From Smallanthus sonchifolius (Eukaryota; Streptophyta; Magnoliopsida; Asterales; Asteraceae): DNA of 64,000 nt. Of the stretch, positions 56,451 to 64,000 are shown in pieces. The translations under genes and the position numbers were made by a program. The stretch covers positions 104,267,501-104,331,500 of the forward strand of contig CM042021.1 in the NCBI GenBank assembly GCA_023525975.1. The letters run 5' to 3'. A model generated the notes under the pieces. That model was not told the origin of the DNA. It ran no database searches and worked only from the letters and a program-made list of their open reading frames with translations. Each line of letters begins with the position of its first letter. The first letter of the stretch is position 1.

Positions 56451-57069
56451 GTGTTTAAAGATCATATCTCTCTAGAAATAATATTATATTTTTCCACAAA
56501 ACTAAAGTCAAAGAACAGTTAATTAAGAGAAATACTTATTTTAAAGGAAAATTTCTTTAATCCGGTGGGACTTGAACCCATGACCTCCTCAAACCATGGT
56601 GTTCCAATACCTTACAAATTTCTAAAGTTACTTCATTTATAAAGAAAGACTTGAAAATCTAAAATCTAACTCTTAAACTTATTGGTTTGGATGAACTAGG
56701 AAGATCAGGGGGTAATCCGTAAATTAGAGTTTATATTTGGTATTTATTTAGTTGGGTCGATTTATTTTGTAGTAGGTTAGAATCTCATGTATTACACATT
56801 TTGAATAAATGTAATATTATATATACTTAGTAACAAAAAATTAATGATAACATGATCATATAAAAATTATTAGATGATGTTTAAACTTAATTTAAATAAG
56901 ACTTTAAAAATTAAAGAGAATTAGTAATTAAGGTGGATGGAAAAAAGAAGGAAAATTGAATAAATTAAACTTATTTTTTGATTTAAAATTTAGATGATAC
57001 ATACTTATATGCATGAAATATGATTACATAAGTCATATTAATACTAAAAGTCATTAGTTACTGATTTAG
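56451..57069. other. AT-rich spacer with a SINE remnant
   Basis: No gene. At 56540-56605 the minus strand has a tRNA-like B box (GGGTTCAAGTCC) and resembles the two short SINEs near 45 kb; no target duplication is seen. Confidence 0.5.
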
Positions 57070-58683
57070 TGCAAAGCACACATCGTTATTCCTTTCTATT
57101 CGTGCGTTTATATATAGTTTTGTATATGTTTTGAGTCGTTTTTGTTTCGTATTAAGTCTATTCTATGTTGTTAGGTGCTCGTATGAAGTATAAAGCTATA
57201 TCGTGAAGAAACCGAGCATGAGAAAAGTCCCAAAAAAAAGATTGAAAAAAATGGGAAAAACAAATTCTCGCGGTACGCGAAGGAGGAAGCTACAGTTCTC
57301 GCGGTACGCACGGGAAACCAAATCCGGGCGCGACTAATTTGTCCCTCACGGTACGCGAAGGGCTTGCCATGATCTCTCGCGATACGCGAGACACCCATAA
57401 ATCCGCAAAACCCTAGATTTCGAATTTAATTAGATTTTGATTGCCATTATGAGAGGGGTTCGAGTCTTTAGCCGTCTGGAGCAAGTTCTAGGGAGATTTT
57501 GAGTTTTGGAAGCTAATTAGAGTCAAAGTTTGGAGCTTTTGGATCCGAGGTGGTTAGAGATAGCTTTTTCGGGTTCCAATTCTTTTTCGTTTGTTCTTGA
57601 TTTGTTTGATTGAAACCATTATTATGTCTATTACTTCTGTTTTGAATGTTTTAAGCATGTGTGTTGGCTAGATCTTTGATACTGCCTAGGTTCATGATGA
57701 TGGCTTGTTAAAGATTTTATTTTTATCGGTTTTGGATTCGTTTGAATGGATTAATGATTTTGTAAACGATCTTGGATTGATATTTATGATGTTTATGCAT
57801 GTTTAGATCTGTTCTATAATTGATTATCGTTCCATATGCTACCTGTTGGATGTCTTCCGGTTATAGTTGCATATTTTAGATCATTGACTGTGTGTGGTGA
57901 TTGTTTTGTGGTCTGCTAGACGTAGTAGCCATAGGAGCGGTGATTGCGAGTAGATTTGATCTGAGTTTTCTTCTTATCTCAATACCCGAAAGGTGAGAGG
58001 TAACTTGTTAGTCTTCGTATTTGGATTCTGAGTGTTAACTTTCTGAGAGGAAGTTACCTTAGGTTCTTAGTAATTGTTGCTAGTCCGAGTCATAGCTTGT
58101 TGATATGAGATTACCCCGTGCATCTTCGATGTATTGTGGACATTGAGACCGAGAGGTGACTTGTCTTTTAGGTACTTTATCATTGTTGGAGAGACTGAAA
58201 GGTAATCCGACTATCTAGTGAGTTTAGTACTTCTTTAGAGTTTCTTAGTTGGTGACACCCTGAGAGTGATGAGGGATCCACTAGGTTGTCTAGAGTTGTC
58301 ATATTTAGAAACCCAGATCCATCATTGTTTCCATAACCGGTAGAAGTTGAGCTTTGCAAGTAGGATTCTGACCTAGGTGGTATTCTTCCCATTCCTGGTA
58401 TTCCCTAAGTCTTTGTTCTGATAGTTAGAGTTGATCTTTAGTATTCATTACTAGTTTAATCAGTAGTGTAGAAAACCCCCCAATCAAATCATCTTTAGTC
58501 CGAGTCAGAGTCTAGTTTAGCAGTGTCTCAGGGTTCGATATTCCGGTTTACCATTAAGCTGTGCTACACTCGATATGTACACTTTCCTGTCAGTGAGGTT
58601 TAGTTCATAGGTACTCCATTTATTACTTAGGAGTCTAGGTAAGGTTTATTTGTTAGTTTTTACAGACCGTATGGGCGACATCA
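57070..58683 (+). mobile_element. Athila-type LTR
   Basis: Ends GGGCGACATCA, seven bases before a tRNA-Asp-type primer site. Palindromic TCTCGCGGTACGCGA-type motifs cluster at 57268-57388, with a weak TATA-like CATAAAT right after. The last 370 bases match the complement of 34244-34612. The left edge is approximate. Confidence 0.6.
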
Positions 58684-58689
58684 AGTTTT

Positions 58690-58707
58690 TTGCGCCGCTG
58701 CCAGGGA
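58690..58707 (+). promoter_or_regulatory. Primer-binding site, tRNA-Asp type
   Basis: TTGCGCCGCTGCCAGGGA, close to the Athila/Tat consensus TGGCGCCGTTGCCGGGGA. Confidence 0.8.
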
Positions 58708-58883
58708 CACTTGGCAATAGCAACATTAGCTTTGACTAGTTCTTTTGTGTGAATTTTGGTTATTTTCTTTTATTTTGAGTCTTAATTGTGTGATTTGTCC
58801 TATCTGTTGCTTGTGTGTCTAATTTAGGATCGAGTCTTTCTGTGTTTTGAGTCTTTCTTATTTTTCTTTCTGTCTTTCAGTTT

Positions 58884-59582
58884 ATGCAACGTACTCGTTC
58901 GCAGGGATCATCACAATATTCAGATTACGAAGAGCCCGAACGAGAGCTTCACGAGCGCACTCACGACTTCCGGGAGCGTTTGAAAACGTTGTACACAAAC
59001 CAGGTACGTTCTACTAGCCTGGTTCCTTTTCCTAAAATGAGCGACGTTGACCTACCAGTGAGACGTACCGTATACCAGAGAGCTAGTGATGGGGCCACCT
59101 GGGCACGATCTTCGATCGCCCGCCCCGCTATCCCTAATACAAATACTTGGCAGAACCCATCACATGTCATGAGCACGATCATTCATGCTACTTAGTTCCA
59201 TGGCCTCGAGGATGAGGATGCACCAAGACAATTATCACGTTTCGCGCGCATATGTGATACCTTCAATATCACGGGTGTATCGAAGGACGCAATCTATTTG
59301 CGTCTCTTTCCGTTCTCGCTCCCTGGGCGTGCTTCCACTTGGCTTGACACCCTACCTGACAATTCTATCACCACTTGGGAGGATCTTCAAGCCAAGTTCC
59401 TTAAAAAGTACTATCCACCTTCCAGGGCCGCTCGCCTTAAGGACCAAATCCACTCCTTCCGGATGGACCCTGACGAGCCTTATCATATGGCGTGGGAGCG
59501 GTTTAACGCGCTGTTGAGCCGATGTCGCTAGCATGGTCTTTCTTACTGGGCGATTGTAGGGAAGTTCTATAATGGCCTCACC
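58884..59582 (+). pseudogene. Athila/Tat-type gag, truncated
   Basis: ATG at 58884 opens MQRTRSQGSSQYSDYEEPER; the frame shifts around 59195. The capsid domain is read at 59298-59531: LFPFSLPGRASTWLDTLP, TTWEDLQAKFLKKYYPPS and YHMAWERFNALLSRCR, then a TAG and HGLSYWAIVGKFYNGL. This is the Retrotrans_gag pattern of Athila/Tat elements. It is cut at 59582 by the neighbouring LTR, so nucleocapsid and pol are absent. Confidence 0.82.
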
Positions 59583-61609
59583 TGTCACACCCCGGTCGGC
59601 GGCGGATTATACGCCGGGGCTGATGCGGTCGTTCAAAAGCACATGATCAACTATTTAATAAGTTTCAATATTTATTCCATCGTATTCATTACAAGGAAAT
59701 AAGATATACACTGTACAAAAGAAACATAACATATTCAAAGTTTAGATTAAATTTAACTAGGTCCATAGTCCTATATGATCAAGACTTGTCCTCAAACGGG
59801 TGCACCTGAAACATGTAGGTAAATGTCAACTACAAGTAGTTGGTGAGTAACATAGGTTTTGACACCAAATAAAGTTGAGTAAAGTTTACAATTCAGTATG
59901 TCCAAAGCAAGTCTAAAGCATAAATGTGAAAACATACAAATTTCCAAAGTGTGCAATCAAGCCATGTAATACGAAAATAGTTACGCAATCCAACTGATTG
60001 CCTTTTGAAAAAGTAGTAAGATGTATACACAAAAACCCACCAAGGTTTTGTGTTAGATAATTAATCGGATTCCCCTATAAATGATCATGTTAGGTACTAC
60101 CTTAGGCTTGCCACATAAATTAATGATTGTACTAACATGAAAACACGTAATGGTAACCAAACAGTTTAAGACATAAAGTATAAAGACCATAGCATAAGAA
60201 CAAAGGTAATGAATTGTGTACAAAATATAGTTAATGACACGTTTCACCCCAAAAAGTAAAAAGAGGAAAAAGAGGCTATGTAAACTCACTTGTAATAAGT
60301 AGTCGGAGATCATACGAACAAGATGTTGCACAAGTGTTTAGCTAACCACAAGGTTAACCTATGATTGAATAGTATGAATGTATCAATGGAATGTTCAACT
60401 GCCTAAAAGGGGAGTCCTAATGCACGAAGGAATTGGGTGAGGACTTGGCTAAGTAAGAGTGTGCTTGTTTGAGTTCCCAATGTTGTTTATGAAATCCCAT
60501 GTAAAAGTGTGTGTGCATGAACACATGTTTTCATTTGTTTATTAGCAGTTGAGTATGTGTAAATATGAATAACCAAATTATGTACTTTTATTTTTAATAA
60601 ATAAATGAATAATTAGTTTGTTCTAAATAAATGAGATAAATAAAAATAATAAGTTTGAATAAATTGATCAATAAATAAAAACCTTCTATTTATTTAGTTT
60701 CATTCTCACGGACAAAAATGTTTCAAACGGAGGATAATGGCCTAATTATTTGTTAATTAGCCAAGATTTAAATAATAAATCGTTTAACGACGTAAATAAA
60801 ACGAATTTGAAGTATAAGGTCATAATTAAATAATTAATCAAATCATGATTAAATACTAATTAAAAGAATGAAATACGAGTTAATGATTTATAAAATAGGT
60901 TGTACAAAAATGGGTACTAAGTTTCTTTACGAGGTAAAGGAGTTTATAAATAATTTATAATTTAGATGTAATTTATAAACCAAGGATTAAATGAATGTTT
61001 GTTTAAAAATAACTATATTAACTAAATTTGGTTTTATTAGGTTTATACTCTAATATCGATAAATAACATGGTTTTCTTGGAAATTTAATAATTTAAAGAT
61101 CATAGTTTTATAGTCTAATGATTTGTAAGAAGAATTTGTTAATAAAATCGAGTTTTAAAATCATGTTTGTCATGCTTTAGGCAAAATATATTAGTAATGC
61201 GAAGAAAAAAATAATAATGCTCGATTACAGGTCGTTATATGTTCGTGATAATTAGAATAATCATGCATGTATATATACATATATATATACATATACATAC
61301 TTCGAAAGGATATCAATCGTAATCACTTGACAAATCCATAACGGAATTTGTTTAAAATATTAATGTTTCTATATATATATATGTGTGTGTGTGTGTGACA
61401 ACGAAGTAAAAAAAAATTATGCTCATATAATATTTGTAATAATCGTTACGTACTTTGAAACGTTTAAACATAAAAATATGTGTGCTTTAAAAGAAAATTT
61501 GCTAGTTATATTTCTCGGAAGAATCCATAACCGGGTGGGTTTATTAGTCATAAGATGAAATGATAATTTATGTTTGGATAATGGTGTGTGTTAAACAAGG
61601 AATTAACGT
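59583..61609 (-). mobile_element. Truncated gypsy LTR (minus)
   Basis: Starts TGTCACACCCCGGTCGGCGG, the inverse of the GGTTGGGGTGTGACA end of the Tekay-type LTR. The far end is not found; the region becomes AT-rich with (TA)n(TG)n at 61255-61310 and 61369-61398. The ORF at 60053-60331 is not a recognisable gene. Confidence 0.6.
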
Positions 61610-61624
61610 AAAAAGGATAAAAAT

Positions 61625-61700
61625 GGGTAGAAGCAGGACTCTAACCTGCGACCATAGTCGGGGGAGGGAATGTCTTTAACCGGTAGATCTAGGGCTACTG
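61625..61700 (-). repeat. tRNA-like SINE remnant
   Basis: The minus strand holds GGTTAGAGTCC (B box) 50 bases after CAGTAGCCCTAGATC, an A-box-like start. It is not a functional tRNA: no acceptor pairing can be drawn. Confidence 0.4.
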
Positions 61701-61703
61701 CCA

Positions 61704-62243
61704 TGTTAAAGGGTGTAGGTCAAGATTTCAATCGAAAATCACTCAACAGATCGATTACACACACAGGCGGAATCTGTGTGTATGGTAGAATTGGTGAAGA
61801 TAAACAGGCAAAACCACACAGGAATCAACACAAATAAGATATGAATTTGTAAGAACAACAGATGAAGTAACTCCAAATGTGTATTGATTCAGAAAACTGT
61901 GAAAGTGAGAATTTCAGTGCTACAGCCGCTATCCACACCCTAGAAATTCTCAAACTATGCTATTTATAGCAAGTTGACAGGCATCGAAACTATGCTTACC
62001 GAAACTACTAGTTTCGGTGAAGCATTTACAAGAGAGAAAAGCATGTCGAAACTAAACTATCTATTGAAACTGCTAGTTTCGATTGAACAAACCTCAATCG
62101 AAACTAAGTAGTTTCGATGGCCCAGACTTAGAAATAAAACAGAAAATTACATTAAAATGAAAATACAGGTAAATAAACTAACTAAACAATGTTCAAAAGA
62201 AATACATTGATGACAACAGCTTATACAATAATAAGACTCTACA
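61704..62243 (-). repeat. 3' LTR of a minus-strand copia-type element
   Basis: 540 bases from TGTTAAAGGGTG to GACTCTACA, with the minus-strand polypurine tract (AGCTTAGGGGGAGAT) at 62244-62258. The minus TATA box (CTATAAATAG) is at 61960-61970. Upstream of it in the element's sense (61983-62120) are palindromes such as CCGAAACTACTAGTTTCGG and ATCGAAACTAAGTAGTTTCG. Confidence 0.8.
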
Positions 62244-62335
62244 ATCTCCCCCTAAGCTGATGCATCAATGTCTTCAACTCTTCTCTAAGCAGTTGGCCCT
62301 TGATTTGGTTTCTGGAAAAATGGCTTGACATTCAA

Positions 62336-64000
62336 CTACACCACTCTCTGATATGCCTTAGCATCAGCTTCATCATCTCCATGAAAGAGCTTGATGGGAT
62401 TTTTGAACAAAACTTCAAGATCTTCAGGTTGAAACTTTAGAAGCTCCATGGGCTCAAAGATCACAATATCTTCCTTTCCTTCACACTCGATCACAGCACT
62501 TTCGATGGTTGAGTTGTAAAACCATTTTCTAAATTTTTGTAGCTGTACAGGTACTGATCGTGGCAGAACTATGGATTTGACAGTTTCAGCAGGCTTGTAC
62601 CGAAGGCTTACCCAGGGCTTTTGAGTTCTAGGATGAATCTTGGTTTTGGATATAATCCTTTTTAGAAGAGTGGTATTCATTGACCTGAAGTCATGGAGGG
62701 CTTGTTGTTTAAGAAACTGTTCAAAGTTACGTGCCTCATTTACTTTTCCAGGTTTCTGTAGGAGTAATTTGGCAAGTGCCCTAAGGTCATATCTAGGGAG
62801 TGATCTGAACTCATGAGAAGTTTTGAAGTGTTCTACTCCTCCCTTGTATCTCCTGATAATGTATAATCTTCTTTCATTGTCATATTTTCATCCCACGGGG
62901 GGTCTCTTCAGCTCTTGGTACTCCGCGAACCATTCATAACATTTGGGAGGCTCCTCGACAGGTAACTTCCTCATCCAAGGCCTTTTAGGATCAAGATAGT
63001 CCGGTTTTGGTTTAGGGGGTTGAATTGGTTTAGATGGGGTGGATTCAGTGTGAGTTGTTTGAGTTGGTTCAGTAGGGGTTGGTTCAGTGTGTACCAGATC
63101 AACTTTAACATTAGCTTCATCTTTATCATCGTCAGAGAGTGCCTGGAACTCTTCTCCTTCCTCAGTGAAGTAGCGCACATTCTCTTCATGCAGATCTTCT
63201 GTAGCCAAAATTTCTGGATAATCTTCATTAAATCTATAATTGTCAATCTCTTCCAGAAGAGCATTCAACTCGTGATCTGACCCAATCTCTTCTTCATCAA
63301 GGATAACCACATCGGCACTTGATTCTTTTCCTATTCCTCTCTCTTTTGCATCTCTCCATTCACTAACTGATGGAAGATCATACCCAGTTTCTTCTATCTT
63401 GACTTCCACAACATCCTTTGTCTTGGCAACTTGGCCAGTGAAGATTGTTAGTGCGGACTGAGGATTTGACACAAAGGTAGGGGAAGAGGGTCCACCAGCA
63501 GAAGTGGTCCCTCCTTGAGCTGCTGAAGGGGTTTCTTGTTGAGAAGACTTATGTTGCTTGCCCTTGGAACAAGAGAGACAATGTTCCATGGGTGAGGAAT
63601 CTTTCAAAGCTAAACCGGTGACAAGGTTTCCTCGAACAAGGCGGTTCATTGTCTTGAAATTCACATGTCGTAATCTCTTGCGCCAACGAAATGACTCATC
63701 TTCTGAAGCTTTTGAAAGGAAGCAAGATTCGATTCCTAATGGATTATTCATATCCATACTATAAGTATTGAATCTTCGAGGAGCACGCCTGAGGATTAGG
63801 TCTTCGGGAATAACCACTCCAGGCTTCAGAATCAAACATTCCTTGGAGTTGAAGAGGGCACACAAGTCTTTATCACAAATCTGGGACACACTCATCAGAT
63901 TGTACTTCAGCTGTAGGACGAAATTGACATTCTCCAAGCTATTTACACCGTTACACACAGTTCCTTGACCTTCAATCTTTCCACCTCTTGGATTTCCTGT
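62336..64000 (-). CDS. Copia gag-pre-integrase fused to an unknown acidic protein, 5' partial
   Basis: One minus-strand frame, open beyond the window edge at 64000, broken once by TGA at 62888-62890. At the N-terminal side: NVNFVLQLKYNLMSVSQICD, LCALFNSKECLIL, FKTMNRLVRGNLVTGL and CLSCSKGKQHKSS, the gag-pre-integrase region of Ty1/copia. The usual WHRRLGH is RWRKRLRH, so one zinc-binding His is changed. Instead of the integrase core come ~170 residues rich in Glu, Asp, Pro and Thr (EPTPTEPTQTT, PPKPKPDYLDPKRPW), then after the stop a basic folded-looking region (YDNERRLYIIRRYKGGVEHF, LPRYDLRALAKLLLQKPG, WVSLRYKPAETVKSI, LQPEDLEVLF-like end). I do not recognise that part. No integrase core, reverse transcriptase or RNase H lies before the polypurine tract, so the element is non-autonomous. 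Confidence 0.6.

Noticed and set aside
61625..61700. Possible tRNA gene
   Set aside because: Boxes are tRNA-like but no acceptor or anticodon stem can be drawn; SINE remnant is more likely.

Overview
This is nuclear DNA of a flowering plant, almost certainly a eudicot; the UGT85-type glucosyltransferase and the retrotransposon lineages fit Asteraceae, but that family placement is an inference. One host gene looks functional: a two-exon UDP-glycosyltransferase at 46871-49606. The rest is a dense nest of transposable elements (TEs) and their wreckage.

Layout. 1-6115: LTR-type DNA carrying two foldback elements. 6116-11040: a decayed minus-strand Ty3/gypsy element, split by a 2.6-kb non-autonomous LTR element (7558-10176, TSD TGAGA). 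11041-12784: LTR and primer-binding site of an Athila-type element whose second LTR lies at 32819-34243 and whose env-like ORF remnant lies at 29517-30502. Between them is an old plus-strand chromovirus (12803-28142) interrupted by a young, nearly complete 10.3-kb Tekay-type chromovirus (13642-23926, TSD TTGCA). 34244-36690: a reversed Athila-type LTR fragment and a head-to-head duplicated non-autonomous LTR element. 36691-39685: LTR pieces and a copia remnant. 39686-43266: a CACTA-like transposon holding a PIF/Harbinger remnant and a histone H2A.Z fragment. 43267-46870: the upstream region of the glucosyltransferase, with an internal duplication, a miniature CACTA element (TSD TAA), a transposon-gene fragment and three SINEs with perfect target-site duplications. 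49707-56450: copia LTR and a decayed copia element split by a gypsy solo LTR (TSD ATATG). 57070-59582: another Athila-type LTR, primer-binding site and gag. 59583-61609: a truncated gypsy LTR. 61704-64000: a minus-strand copia-derived element whose ORF fuses a gag-pre-integrase domain to an unrecognised acidic protein.

The main cross-cutting signal is that several unrelated LTR families (gypsy, Athila-type, copia and a non-autonomous family) carry clusters of short perfect palindromes. In at least four of them the cluster lies just upstream of the LTR TATA box. One further LTR has tandem hairpins with compensatory base changes. The two best candidates for something undescribed are this recurrent palindromic design and the fused ORF at 62336-64000. 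No computation was run: identities, boundaries and family names come from reading by eye.
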